Source of the DNA: Eustoma russellianum
Taxonomy: Eukaryota > Streptophyta > Magnoliopsida > Gentianales > Gentianaceae
Length of the DNA: 64,000 bases
Reading direction: 5' to 3'
Assembly: GCA_036186865.1 (NCBI GenBank)
Contig: AP025069.1
Location: forward strand, 5,111,631-5,175,630
The notes beneath the pieces were generated by a model. The model worked only from the letters and a program-made list of their open reading frames with translations, made no database searches and was not told where the DNA came from. Positions 21,643 through 33,796 of the stretch are shown here, piece by piece (within the stretch, counting starts at the first letter, position 1; every line of letters begins with the position of its first letter). The position numbers and the translations under genes are program-made.

Positions 21643-24600
21643 TGTAGAGAAAAAGGGGTTTGAGTGATTTCAAAATATATGATATAAATGTGCATAAAAA
21701 CGTGCATGACATAAATGTGCATGACATATTGCATATAACTTGCCTTATATTGTTTATATATAATGTTGCCGTACTAACGAGCCATGAAACGTTAAAGCTT
21801 ACATCAAATGGCAAATATTTGTTGTGTTTGTACTATTTTTAGGTGCCACCATTAATGAACTAGTTCATTAAGTGAAGTACTTAGTTAATTAAACTAAGTA
21901 GTTCATTAAAGGAAGCAACATTTGGACAAGGCACAAAGGCAACAAGATTAAGAAAAGAAAAGTCCCCTCCTCCTCCTCTCACATAAATATACACGCCATA
22001 TATATATTTATATATATATATTTTCAAATTTTTTTGAAAAAGGCACATACACATTTATTCCAACGTACTACTGACACGTTATATATTTTACGTACGTACG
22101 TTAACGTCACACCACCATACTTAACTCATATTTATGAGTATATTCAGGTCTTATATCATATGATATAAATGATGACAAATTAAATACGACACGTTAAAAG
22201 GTTCTATACCGAAAATTATCGTATCGGACGAATACCGAAACTTTGCCAACGTGTCACGTACTTGCCATAAATAGATGGCCAGCCCCTACACCTCACAAAT
22301 ATCTATAATTTTCGTGGTTTTGATGTTATTTCCAGCCATAAAATCATTCCATGTTGGCACACACAAATCACCCCACATTAAGGCCAAATTGTGGAGATTC
22401 CAATTTCAATTTTGTCACATGTATATAGCGCCACTTTAAGACCAGCCAAATGCTGAATATTAAAGTTTAATTTATGTATATTATGTGTAACATAATATAT
22501 ATAACATGTGCAAAAAGTTGGAATTTAATTAGAGAAAAATCGGATAATCAATAAACATCGAAAATTCGGTTTTCTACGTACACAACACATGGAATGTTTT
22601 TGGCACATCATACGACATGTATCTAGATGCATTTTACATATGTCATACATCTTAAAGTGTTCTAGAAAATTAAATTAAGTGCTGATTGGAATATATCATG
22701 TGTGTATTATTAAATGTGCACTATTTTACAAAGTTTGCAAAAATAAAATTCAGCACATGTATCTACACATTATACACGCCTATACCAGCTTGATGGAGCC
22801 TATGTGGAGCCTTGTTGGCATATTGATTGGTCAAGAATCAAGCATACAATGTTGGTGACTTAAAGAAAGAAGCTACAAAAGGTAATGTTTCAAATTTTAT
22901 CTCATTTGTAACACATGCTGAAAATTTCAGCATGTGGATTATAGGCTGGCCGAAATTCCTATCATTATGGCCTATATTTTGTGTCTTGAAACATGTGATT
23001 AATTGGAAGAAAAATTGGAATTAATTTGAATAAGATATGGAAGTAAAATTGTGATATCTTGAATATCACACATGCTGAAAAATTTCAGCATGTGTGTGAA
23101 TGAACCTAGGCCGATTTTTTGGCCATGTTATTGTCCAATGTCATTCCCAAAATGGATGAGAATATTGTCTACTAATTGGTGATTTATTTTTAAGAGATAA
23201 ATCAAAGAAAACTTGGTAATAATTTGAAATGAACACCCATGTATCACATGCTGAAATTTCAGCATGTAAAGTGTCACTTATGGCCGATTTTTTCACCATG
23301 TTTGGAGAAATATTATCTTGCTTAATTTATGTGATGATCTTGGAAGTTATGGTAATTGTTTTATGGTAATTTTGAAACATGTTTTTAGTGGAATTCTCAG
23401 ATTTTCCTAGTCATCAAGTGATGACAACATTCAACCAATCAATGAGTGCCAAGTAAGCAAGAGTTAAATGATCATCCAATGAGGAGGTGCCAAGTAAGCA
23501 AGAACATGTCACAATGATGCCACATATTCTCCCAATGATTTAGAAGATAATTTTCAAGAGGAGAAGGACCAAGGGGGGACGGCCATAAGGTTAAAAGAAG
23601 AAGCAAGAGAGCAAAACAAGAACAAGAACAAGTCTTGCAAAATCAAAAGAGAAAAACGCCTAGCACTCTCTTCTTCTACACTCTCTTTCTTTCTTCTTCC
23701 TAAAAGCCTATTGTACTTACATTCATATACTTGAATAGGATTCTCTTAGACCACCACATATTCTTTATCTTTGTAAAAGATTGATTAAGGTGTGATCAAT
23801 CTTCAATCTTGCAAGGTGGTGGTGTTCGTGTGCATTGTATTCAACATACAAGGTTTGTAAAGGGTTGGAGTTGGTGTGTAACTCCATCAACCCTGTGGTA
23901 AGGTGTTTTTGTGTTGTGTGATTAGTGTGAACCGAGGAAGGTGTTCCTCGGAGACTGGAGTAGGTTGTTTATAACCGAACCAGTATAAAATTCTTGGTGT
24001 CATTTACTTTCAGCATCTACTTTCAGTTTCAGCACTGTTTATCCTTTTTGATCACGCTCGTAAAAATAGTAAACGGATTTCAAAAATTATGAAACTTTCA
24101 AAAAACATAGCCACACGTTTTAAGGTTCTTTTAATACAAGTTCAACCCTTTTGGACAAGTATAAGTCACCCAAACGTCCAAAGTTCTGAGACTAGTGCAG
24201 TCTGATTTTCAGGCTTGCAAAGGTTGAGACTTTGATCATATTTGACTAATTTTGCAAAAGAATTTTTCAAATCTGTTTCAACACATTTAAATATAACATA
24301 TAAGGGGTTAGTGGCTAAAATTTCAGAGCATTTGGAGTTACGTACAAATAGGAATAAATTTTTCAAAACAGTCTACCGTTTCTGGCAGATTCGCGCAATC
24401 TGACCACCAACGATTTTTGAAGGGGTTAGAGGTTGAATTTAAATCTAAAATTTTTAAGAGACACTCATAACATCTGAGGCTAAGTTCTCTCAAAATTTTA
24501 GAATTTTGAAGACCTAAAACCTAGTTTTTAAAACGTTTTAAAACTGGTCCTGAAAACAGAAGTTGTTTTCAGAAGTTGAGTTCTTAAGTCAAAACAATTT

Positions 24601-24666
24601 TAAAAACCACACTTTCCGCACCAACTATTCAACCCCCCCTTCTAGTGTTGCCTTGCATATCCTACA
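21643..24666 (+). repeat. C1 3' LTR (3024 bp)
   Basis: It begins TGTAGAGAAAAAGGGG directly after the polypurine tract and ends TGCATATCCTACA at the TSD acttc (24667-24671). It aligns along its length with 11999-14993, with scattered substitutions and small indels, including about 30 bp near 23015-23045 absent from the 5' copy. Confidence 0.95.
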
Positions 24667-24671
24667 ACTTC

Positions 24672-25009
24672 ATCTCGGGTCAGGTTCTTAATTATAGCTT
24701 GCCTACTTCGGCAGTCAATGTGATCATGATTCTTTGAGAGCCAATCCATTCCGAGAATCACGTCAAAATCACTCATAGATATGGGGATCAAATTGGCCTC
24801 AAACCGCTGATCATTAAACTCGAGCACGCAATTCCTAAAGATGTGATGGGAAACAAGCTCATGGTCGCCAGCTGCTTGTACTCTATAGGGTGATTCTAGT
24901 CTGACTGAATTATGATTGATATTCTTAGCAAACTTTCTTGAGATAAATTAGTGGCTGGCGCCACTGTCGAACAACACATTTGCGGGTATGCTACACACTA
25001 AGATAGTTC
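24672..25009 (-). pseudogene. G2 protease fragment (right of C1)
   Basis: This is the aspartic protease N-terminal half of G2, cut by C1. Reading leftward from the intron acceptor it gives TILVCSIPANVLFDSGASH (active-site DSG), then a TAA, then FISRKF. The frame continues through YRVQAAGDHELVSHH, FDVILGMDWLSKNHDHIDC and NLTRDEV, where C1 begins. The downstream part resumes at 11998. The domain would be continuous without C1 apart from the stop. Confidence 0.87.
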
Positions 25010-25092
25010 CTGAACCATGCACATTTTTCTAAGCAATATAATAGGCATGTATAAGTAAAACGTATTGAAGACATAAAACTTGTAAATCTTAC
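25010..25092 (-). other. Probable 83-bp intron between G2 gag and protease
   Basis: On the minus strand gag reads GAC GTA GTG ACT G, then a consensus donor GTAAGATT at 25092. The acceptor ATGGTTCAG ends at 25010, and the next exon begins GAACTATC. Splicing joins G|GA and gives DVVTGTILV. Unspliced, the frame meets a stop. The position and phase equal those of the G1 intron. The donor matches the plant consensus well. Confidence 0.65.
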
Positions 25093-26279
25093 CAGTCACT
25101 ACGTCAGCAGTCTCCTTAACATCAGCATCTGTCATGGCGTGCACCCTCGCATTTGCACGTGGCCGTTGGTTCTTGGGCTACTGTTGTTGTTGCTGCGCTC
25201 CTCTCTCTGGGCAATCCTTAATCAGATGACCATCTTTGCCGCATCCAAAGCATTTACCCATCTTCCATCTACACTCACCTATATGCCTCTTCTGGCACTG
25301 AGGGCATACTGGTATTGCTGGCTGCTGAGATGGGGCCTAATTATTCTGGTATTGCTGGCGGCGCTGATTCTGCCCTTGAGATTGTCCCTGTCGAACTGAC
25401 CCCTTGAAATTCTTCTTAGCTACCTTTCTGTAATTCTCATTTCCGGTCCCTTGTCTTTCTCGCTTTTGTCCCACATCATCTCGTCGTATAATGTCTCTCT
25501 CAATCCGGTAGCATGCGTCTAAGAGTGCTCCAAAATTGGTAGGGTTCGCATTCACTAACCACGTCCTAATTCTTGGATTCAGGCCTCTTTCAAACTTCAG
25601 CATTTTCGTTTCTTCGTCATTCATGGTAACAAGCTGAAACCTCCCTAGTGCAATGAACTTATTTGCGTACTCAGCTACCGTCATGCCCGGTTCTTGCTTC
25701 AGGGATTCAAACTCATGCCTCTTTTGTAACTTGACCGACGGAGGAATATAGAACTTGTGAAATTCTTGCAAAAACCTCTCCCAGGCAATCGGTCTGGGCA
25801 AAGGTTGCAGATTCGTCTTCCACCATTGATTCGCTTCACTGATCAGAAAAGGTCTGATAGCTTGGGCTTTCAGCTCATCTGGGGCTTGAATTAACTCAAA
25901 ACAATTTTCGACTTCATCCAACCATTTTTCTGCTGTATCAGAATCTGGTTTTCCCTCAAACGGTGGTACATTTGCTCTCTTTAATTTCTCAAAGTAGTAC
26001 TGAGCATGTCTCACAGGCTAGTGTGGATGAGGTGCAACATTCTGATGAATTAGGCCTTGCCCGATCTGAGTGACAACTTGGCAAAAGGCATGAAAGGCAT
26101 TCATGTCAGGGATGACCGGTGGAACAGGTGCCTGCGGTGCTGGTGGGGGATTATTCTGAACTGGAGGATTCTGGTCCGATTGTGGTGGCGGGACCTGAAC
26201 TGGTGGTGGAGGAATGGGCTCCTGAGCAGCTGGTCGTGCACTCGGAGGTCTGCCACGTGGTGGGGTTTAACATTTACTT
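25093..26279 (-). pseudogene. G2 gag with multiple TAG stops
   Basis: This is the Gag polyprotein of G2. The N-terminal part (about 26263-26021) reads PRGRPPSARPAAQEP and a proline-rich stretch, ending APHPH and a TAG at 26018-26020. The gag core continues in the same frame (YYFEKLKRANVPPFEG, EKWLDEVENCFEL, WERFLQEFHKFYIPP, FIALGRFQLVTM). A TAG at 25337-25339 follows QYQNN. The zinc knuckle CFGCGKDGHLIKDC lies near 25215-25260, then another TAG in a glutamine run, then DADVKETADVVT. The start codon is uncertain, because the ATG near 26279 is out of frame. The stops lie where Gln codons would fit. Confidence 0.85.
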
Positions 26280-26537
26280 AGAATATCGGAATAAAACCAA
26301 TTTATTTTGACTAAGGACCATAATTTGAAAATTTTAAATAAGATAAGGGCATGTCTTTCGTTATAGCCCTGGCTTTCATAAATCAGGATTAATTATTAAG
26401 TTGCATCCGAAACCCGGTCTAAGTGGTCCTAGTCTAAGGCCATCACTCATCTAAGATCATGACTTAGGTCTAAGATCAAACTTAGGTTGCTAAGATCATA
26501 ACTTAGTTCTACGTTCTGCCCGAAATCTAGAGCCTGG

Positions 26538-26549
26538 GCTCTGATACCA
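26538..26549 (-). other. G2 primer binding site (initiator-Met tRNA)
   Basis: TGGTATCAGAGC on the minus strand is separated from the 5' LTR end (26552) by two bases. It is identical to the sites of G1 and C1. Confidence 0.93.
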
Positions 26550-26551
26550 CC

Positions 26552-27491
26552 TGTAGCACCTCGCACCCAGACCCCATCCGAATACGGTGCACCCGCCGTA
26601 CTTCACTAAGGAGAGTACAAAGCGTCATGCATAACATGCGAAAATCCATAACATAAGCCATGAACTCCCATGCTAACATTTAACATGGTAGTAAAATTTA
26701 GGCAGAATTAAAACTTTTCAAGATAAACATGCACTACAAAAGTACTAAGTTCCCAAAATTAATAGTCCACAAAATACATCACCAGTACCCCCAAAGAGTT
26801 TAGCATAATTCATAATACAAACATTAAGGCAGCACAAAAGTCCTTAAGCTTTGCTTCCTTCAGATTTCCTCGCCTACGGATAGGGTACCCTCGGCTCATC
26901 CTCGATCCACTCAATCTTAGCATTAGCTGGCTCAGGGGAAAAATAAAAGTGTGAGTGATAAAAATCACCCAGCAAGAATACAATAAACTACCATGAAATA
27001 CATAAAGAATTATAGTATGAATATAATACCCCAAGAACCTCAAATAATAATTCATACCTGATCTTTAATCCTTAATTTGCTTGATGAAATAGCCTAAGCA
27101 TAATTTTAGGTAATGCTATACCAATAATATCTTATTAACCATCAACTGTAACATTCAACTTGTCAGCGTGCTTATGAGTTATGCAAAATGCAATGCATGA
27201 TGTCATCTCTTTATATAATTATGATTTTAATCTTGTTTTTGTGAGAGACAATTATGCTTGCATTCTTATATAACGAAATTGTTTCATGGTTAATCAAGGC
27301 CTCTTGGCCGAAATTCACAAGGTATTACAATACCTTGTGACATCCCTTTATATAATTATTTAGTATCCATCTCAAAAGTATTTAAGTAAAGTAATGCTAA
27401 GTTGACTTAAATAACATGCACTTGAAGGAATCATTGTTTTCATTACGTCACTTAGTCATAGTTTCGAGTACATTGTCGTTGGGTTACAACA
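26552..27491 (-). repeat. G2 5' LTR (940 bp, internally deleted version)
   Basis: On the minus strand it starts TGTTGTAACCCAACGACAATG and ends ...GAGGTGCTACA. It matches both ends of the 3' LTR (5303-5934 and about 8903-9177) but lacks the middle 3 kb. The junction is near 27206-27217, with a short unmatched CTCTTTATATA filler. The TSD taaat follows at 27492. Confidence 0.92.
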
Positions 27492-27971
27492 TAAATCATA
27501 CAGTGTGAGGTCTTTGAAAGTGAGCTGATAAGAACTAAGTGTAAGTTAGTTTTTGTGACATAGAGAGGAATGTGATTTTTTTTTCATTTGATATGAGCTC
27601 TCTATGATGGTAGCCCTACTAGATATTCTACAAACAAGGTTCACAGTGGTAAAAAAAGTCATAGAAAAGTTCTAGCCAGCACTATCAAACTTGTCCCTCC
27701 CTATAGTGTTGATATAGGATGGTGCTTCCTGCAAGTGTATGAAGGTGAGATTTTAAAAATCTTTTAATGAAATTCATAGCCATGTTTATAGTGGTTTAAG
27801 CAGATGCACTTGATGAATTTCAGCTATATAAGGGTGAAGGTGGTGTCATTTCCTACGAAAGTTTGGTATAACTCACAAGAGCGCTTATGAAAACCTGACA
27901 CTCGATGCATTGCCGAATTCACATCAAGCCATAAACTTGTATAGAGTAGACAATGACATGTCTTTTCTTTG
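27492..27971. other. Non-coding spacer between G2 and C2
   Basis: About 480 bp with no gene or repeat that I recognise. It begins with the right G2 TSD (taaat) and ends with the left C2 TSD (ctttg, 27967-27971). Confidence 0.6.
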
Positions 27972-30553
27972 TGTTGGACCATGCACCTGCAATAAGCACC
28001 ACTAGAGGGGGGTGAATAGTGGTTAGTGGAAATTACACTACTACCCTTGATAAAAATCCCCTTTGAAAAAAGAATATGAGACTACCTCAGATTCAGAACC
28101 CGTATTTGAAAAATTCAAACGTCCTTGTACACAACTCCAAAAATTATGAAACTTTTCAGAACTTAACTTCAATGTGTGGAAAAGACTATGTTCAAAAATT
28201 AGACAAAAATAAGATCTTTTGCCCCTTCAAACAAATAAAAAGATTCAAATGATCAATCTGGACAGAATTGGACAAAATGTTGCCGAAATTGAAAAACGTG
28301 TTTCTCTTTGAATACTTAACCAAAAAGGTTAAACTTTATATCAAAACACTCCTTTGGATGTCTAGTTGATGTTTTCAAAAGGTACTGACCTTAAACAAAT
28401 CTTGATTAAAACAGAATTCAAGTTTTCTAAAAACTAGTCAGATTGCAACCAGATTGGAGCAGTTATCTTGCTAAGACTGAAAGACTAACTTTCCCTTGCT
28501 CAAATCAAGTGATTCTTGTTGCAAATGAAAGGTAACAGTCTGAAATATAACTCCACCAAAAATCACGAATTTTTAAAGTGTTTAGCAATTTTTCAAAACG
28601 TGAGAAGTTGTATGAAAAGTGCAGTGGAAAACAGGCAGAATGTAGAAATTTGAAAACAAGACAAGAACACCGAGAATTTATCCTGGTTCGGTCAATGTGA
28701 CCTACTCCAATCCCAAGGAACACCTTTCCTTGGATTTCACTATAATATGAATCAACTTACAACAAGAATCAAGCTTGATCCTTGGGTTATACACCAACCC
28801 TATTCAAGACTTGGATGAAAACCTTCTATGCAACACTTAGTTGCAACACCTCTATCACCTATTGATGTAGTCTTATAGAATTGGTTAATCAATCTTACAA
28901 ATGAAGCTCAAGAGGCTTGTAGCTCTCCAACAAAACAACAAGAACACCTTGGCTACAAAGAATGGAACAAGAATGACAAGAAGAAGATAGCTAGACAAAT
29001 CAACAAATGCTTTCAAGTGAGCTTCAAGTGTGTTTCATCTTCTTCACCATTGCCTCCTATTTATAGTGTGAATTGAGTCTTGTAGATAAGAATGCACATG
29101 TGTCACCATATTCATCATCAAGTCCAAGTTGTCTTCACATCATTGGTTGGCCTTGTACACTTGGAAACATAAAGCAAAATAATTGGTCCAGATTGGCACA
29201 ATAATGCTGGCTGAATTTTACACAAACATGACTTGGAATTTTGCTTGAAAAGTGAAGATAATGCTAAAGGATATTGCCACCAAGATACCCTCAACTCCTT
29301 GAAAAAGAATAGGTCATGTGAAGGCTCCATTTGACTTCAAAAATTTTGCTGAAAACAGTGATATGGTCGTTGCATTTGAATTTGAATTTTCCTAGTTGGC
29401 AATTTTGCCAACTAGCTCCTTTTTGGTTGGTCCACTTGTCACCAAGTCATAAAATGAATAATATATCACCTCTACCTGAATATGGACGTTTTTGAACATA
29501 TATAGAAGTATAAAAACTCAGATTTTTGAAGAAGAAATCACCAAATAATGATTGACAAGATTATGTCAACATGTAACATCAATATTTCCATAATTTCTTC
29601 TTGCATGTTGTGACCATTTCCACACCTTTAACATCATTAAATTCTCTGTAAAATGATGATAAATTTACTCCAATAACATATAGAAGAGAGTCTTCAAGAA
29701 AGAAATAGAATGTGACATCACGACTCGTCACATATTCTGCTATAGTCTATATTATCATCATGTGAGAGAATAAGATAAAGAACCACCACATAATCTTCAA
29801 AATAATCACAACTCAACTCCATAATGAAGATAAAAATATAATCAAGAGATTCCTTGAGTGAAAATACCAAAAATGCCTTCAGAGGTAAAATGACCAAAAT
29901 GCCCCTGGTGAGAGAAACTCCAGAAATGACCCCGATGGTCAGAAATAGTCATAATATCATCTTTGTCATGATAAATAAGATGATAATAAGTCCTTGATAT
30001 ATATCCACCATATCATGTTCCTATAAAACTCAAAATACCAATTTAGCCCTTTTTGGTAAGTTGTAGAAACTTCCATGGCTAATTAGTCATACTGCATTTA
30101 CAATCATCAAAAACACATAATAATCACATAATGCACATATATAAAACATGTATAAATAAAAACAACCACTTTATCACATTTTAGAAAAATATTTCTAAAA
30201 ACCCTAGACATCAATCGATCGAAGTGCTTCAGCATCAGAGATCGATGCCTAACAGTAAGTTTCAGAATTTGTCTCTGACCTACATCGATTAATCGAGCTG
30301 AGGGTTCGATGTGTCTCAGGTTTAGAGATCAATGTCTCACAGTAAGGTCTTGAACTTTCACTGCCTTACATAGATCGATCGATGTGAGGGATCGAAGTAC
30401 ATCGATCGATCAAAGTGCAACAACCTGAGAGATCGATGTCAATTTTTTCAATTTTTTCAACTTTTAACTACATATAACACCATGTGTGACATTTTTATGC
30501 ATTCACCACTTAAAATCATGACTTTGAAAATTATCCAAACATATTTCTCAACA
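27972..30553 (-). repeat. C2 LTR-a (3' LTR, 2582 bp)
   Basis: On the minus strand it begins TGTTGAGAAATATGTTTGG and ends GGTGCATGGTCCAACA. The polypurine tract precedes it. It contains the CGATCGAT palindrome cluster at 30208-30440, within about 110-345 bp of the LTR start. Confidence 0.93.
30208..30440. repeat. CGATCGAT palindrome cluster in C2 LTR-a
   Basis: The motifs are those of the G1 LTR cluster: (A)CATCGATCGATCGA and AGATCGATG. Several are slightly decayed here (for example CATCAATCGATCGAAG). Homologous clusters are at 37224-37400 and 40582-40850 in the other two LTRs. Confidence 0.85.
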
Positions 30554-30568
30554 TTCTCCCCCTTTTGG
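30554..30568 (-). other. C2 polypurine tract
   Basis: CCAAAAGGGGGAGAA on the minus strand abuts LTR-a. The same tract is duplicated at 37505-37519 beside LTR-b. Confidence 0.88.
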
Positions 30569-30951
30569 ATGATTTTCAAAATAACCTAACATGATTTTAA
30601 TGTCACAACTCATTACCAATTGTTTATCATAAATCTACCAGTTTTAAACCAATTGAATTGCTTTGAAAACCTCATCATTTACCAATTGTTTCACCAAATC
30701 TGTACCAATTATTTTAGAAATCAATTACCAACCAATTACTAATTGTTTTCAAACTCTCGATTCTCATGTCTTTAACATATGTGTTCATGTGCTCCCCCTC
30801 AAATTATACTCTCTCCCTTAACGTATGCTCCAAAATTTATACCGATTGAAACTTAGCTTATTATTCAACCAACCAAATCATGACTTACCAACTAAAATCA
30901 TGTTCTTATTCTATCTCCCTTTTTATTTTGCAAATCATGCAAAAGATGGAA

Positions 30952-32471
30952 CTATGCAATGGTATCGTAAGTCATCATACCTAATTTGGCTCGTAAGTTT
31001 TCAAAATTGGCTTGATTAAGGGGTTTGGTGAAGATATCAGCTATTTGGTGATCAGTTCTTATATGATTTATAACTATATCCTCATTTTGAACATGATCTC
31101 GAAGGAAATGGTATCTTACCTCAATGTGTTTGGCCTTAGAATGAAGCACTGGATTCCGGGAAAGATTGATCGCACTTGTGCTATCGCAGAAAATTAGAAT
31201 CTTATTCATTTTAATGCCAAAATCACTAAGTTATTGTTTAAGCCAAAGTATTTGGGTAGTGCATAAACTCAAGGCTATATACTCGGTTTCAGTGGTAGAA
31301 AGAGCTACACTAGCTCGCTTTTTAGAAAACCAAGAGATCAAGTTGGTTCCTATGAATTGACACGTACCGCTAGTGGATTTTCTATCTAATTTACAAACAC
31401 CATAATCAGCATCACTATATGCGTATAATTCCAACTTAGCTTTCTATCATACCAAAGTCCTAAGTGAGGTGTGTGTTTAAGATATCTAAAGATCTTTTTC
31501 ACTGCATTGTAACGAGATACCTTAGGACAAGATTGAAACCTAGCACACATACACACACTAAACATGATGTCAGGTCTTGATGCAGTTAAATATAACAATG
31601 AGCCAATCATAAACCTATGAAGTGTGTCATCAAAAGGTTTACCGTTTTCATCTTTGTCTAGTTTGGTGCTCACGCTCATAGGTGTAGATGTTGGTTTCAA
31701 CTTTTCAAAGCCAAACTTCTTAATTATATCATTGACATACTTAAGTTGGCTAATGTGGATTCCTTAAGGGGTTTATTTGATTTGAAGCCCTAATAAGTAG
31801 TTCAGTTCTCCAACCATTGACATTTCAAATTCAGACTTCATAAACTCTTCGAAGTCTTTTACTAAGGTAGGGTTGGTTGAATCAAAGATTATATCATCTG
31901 TGTATATTTGCACTATTAACAAGTCGTTATCTTTTCTTCTTAGGTATAATGTGTTGTCTATAGTTCCCCTTTGATAATTATTTGCAATAAGGAAATTTGC
32001 TAATCTATCACACCAAGCCCTTGAAGCTTTTTTCAAACCATATAGAGCTTTCTTAAGCTTGTAAACATGGTTAGGATTCCTTGGATCTTCGAATATGGGG
32101 GGGTTGTTTCACGAACACCTCTTCTTGGATGTATCCGTTCAAGAACGCACTATTGACATCCATTTGGAAGAGTTTGATGTTGCTTAAACTTGCAATCGCA
32201 AGTGACAATCTAATTGATTCTAGTCGTGCAACGGGTGCAAAGGTTTCTTCATAATCTATTCCTTCTTGTTGATTATAACCATGTGCGACTAGCCTAGCCT
32301 TATTTCATGTGATGTTTCCTTGTTCATCTATTTTATTTCTAAAGACCCATTTGGTTCCTGTTATAGACTTGTTTTCAGGTTTAGGTACTAAGTTCCACAT
32401 GTTGTTCCTTGTAAATTGATTCAATTCCTCATGCATGGCGTCTATCCATGATATATCACCTAAGGCTTCTT
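30952..32471 (-). pseudogene. C2 reverse transcriptase and RNase H (copy 1)
   Basis: Reading leftward: the RT N-terminal blocks (about 32350-32050) are degenerate. The segment SRAWCDRLANFLIANNYQRG follows, then the catalytic motif as YTDDIIFDST, where the family has YVDD. A frame change follows near 31765. The conserved FSVCMCARFQSCPKVSRYNA precedes another frame change at about 31430. RNase H then has LYAYSDADYGVCKLDRKST, LSTTETEYIALSL, INLSRNPVLHSKAKHIEV and IADIFTKPLNQ, ending at 30952. The frameshifts recur at the same points in copy 2. Confidence 0.9.
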
Positions 32472-33402
32472 TTACATTATTAGATTTGTTGATACCAAAT
32501 GTTCTAGATGATCAAGTACAGGCTCAAGCAATATATCATCATCATCAAACATATTTTCAACATTATTTTTTTGTTTATGTTGAGTTTTATCACAAACTTC
32601 AAAGCATGCATTTTCATTGAATTTCACATGTATAGATTCAATAATCTTTCTAGATGCAGGATTATAATACCTATATGCTCTTGAGTTAGTCGAATAACCA
32701 ACAAATATGCATTCAATAGACTTTTGTTCAAACTTATCTAGATTATCCTTAGTGTTCAACACAAAACACTTACATCCAAATACTTTAAGATAATCTATCT
32801 TAAGTTGTCTATTGTTTAACAATTCATAAGGTTTTTTATTTAATTTCTTTCTAATAGAAAGCCTATTTATTATATAACAAGCACAACTTATAGCTTTAGC
32901 CCGTAAATATCTTGGTAATTTATTCTCACATAACATTGTTCTAGCAACTTCTTGAATTGTTCTATTTTTACGTTCAATAACTCTATCGAGTTGTGGTGTT
33001 CTATGTGGTGAGAATTCGTGTTTAATTCTATGTAATTCACAAAACTTGATTACATCTTTGTTTTTAAATTCTCCACCTCTATCAATTCTAATTCTTTTAA
33101 CATTTTCTTCGTATATATTTTCAAGTTGCTTGATAAGAGTTTCGATTGCTAATGGAGCATCGTCTTTGTGTGTTAAGAACAATGTCTATGTGTATTGTGA
33201 GTAATCATCTACTATGACACACACATAGTAGTGTCCACCTAGACTTCTTGTCCTACTTGGACCAAATAAGTCTAAGTGAAGCAATTCTAGTACATGACTA
33301 GTACTCACTTCATGTTTTGGTTTTAATGTTTTCTCTAATTAAATTCTTCTTAGATAATTTCTTAATGGTTGAAATTCCTATACGGCCTAATCTTGTATGC
33401 CA
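32472..33402 (-). pseudogene. C2 integrase
   Basis: The integrase core reads MFLTHKDDAPLAIETLIKQL, RIDRGGEFKNKDVIKF (second catalytic Asp), and RVIERKNRTIQEVARTM (Glu). The C-terminal region follows with YLRAKAISCACYIINRLSIR, FGCKCFVLNTKDNLDKF and the DIHVKFN-like IHVKFNENACFE. The stretch 33183-33402, which should hold the first Asp and the zinc site, is present but broken by stops. The junction to RT is also interrupted. Confidence 0.87.
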
Positions 33403-33796
33403 TTAATTCACATCTAAGTCATGTGATATTAAACACTTAACCTTAGCATCTAACATGTTATCTAAGATAAGAGTGTAAATGTTACCATCTCTATTTTCTT
33501 TTAATGCAGTTTCTCCTTTTCCATTTATTATATCACAAGAATTGGGAAGAAAAGAAACATTATATCCGCAATCTATAAGTTGAGAAATACTTAATAAATT
33601 ATAAGAAAGATTACTTACTAACAACACATTTCGTATTTGAAATGTGTTAGGGTCCCCGATTGTTCCTTTTCCAACAACTTGTCCTTTGTTGTTGCCACTG
33701 AATGTTACCTTTCCTCCATTCTTGATATGTTCCAACTTAGTGAATAGTTTGGGGTTGCCCGTCATATGCCGTGAACATCCACTATCTAAAAACCAT
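33403..33796 (-). pseudogene. C2 protease and pre-integrase region
   Basis: A frame from 33765 reads MTGNPKLFTKLEHIKNGG, the segment that follows the copia protease active site, then QIRNVLLVSNLSYNLLSISQ and TLILDNMLDAKVKCL, ending DVN and a stop. The DSGCSRHM-type active-site residues lie just upstream at about 33766-33795 (reading WFLDSGCSRH across the start). Confidence 0.85.

Larger units (their letters stand above)
11999..24666 (+). mobile_element. C1: Ty1/copia retrotransposon (SIRE/Maximus-like) inserted in G2
   Basis: This 12.7-kb plus-strand element has LTRs at 11999-14993 and 21643-24666, a primer site at 14996, gag, and pol in the copia order PR-INT-RT-RNase H. A polypurine tract lies at 21631-21642 and the TSD acttc flanks it. 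The large size, roughly 3-kb LTRs and a 1.5-kb stretch after pol fit the SIRE/Maximus lineage. No envelope-like ORF is seen in that stretch. Five stops and two frameshifts were recognised, so it is not autonomous. It is younger than G2, which it interrupts. Confidence 0.95.
5303..27491 (-). mobile_element. G2: Ty3/gypsy chromovirus-like retrotransposon, nested and complete-ended
   Basis: This minus-strand element has both LTRs (26552-27491 as 5', 5303-9177 as 3'), a primer site, gag, protease, RT, RNase H, integrase and a polypurine tract. The 5-bp TSD taaat is present at 5298-5302 and 27492-27496. A copia element (C1) is inserted in the protease region at 11999-24666. Without C1 the length is about 9.5 kb. 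Gag has several TAG stops, the PR-RT linker is deleted and integrase has stops, so the copy is inactive. The chromodomain-like C-terminus of integrase indicates a chromovirus of the Tekay/Del type. Confidence 0.93.
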
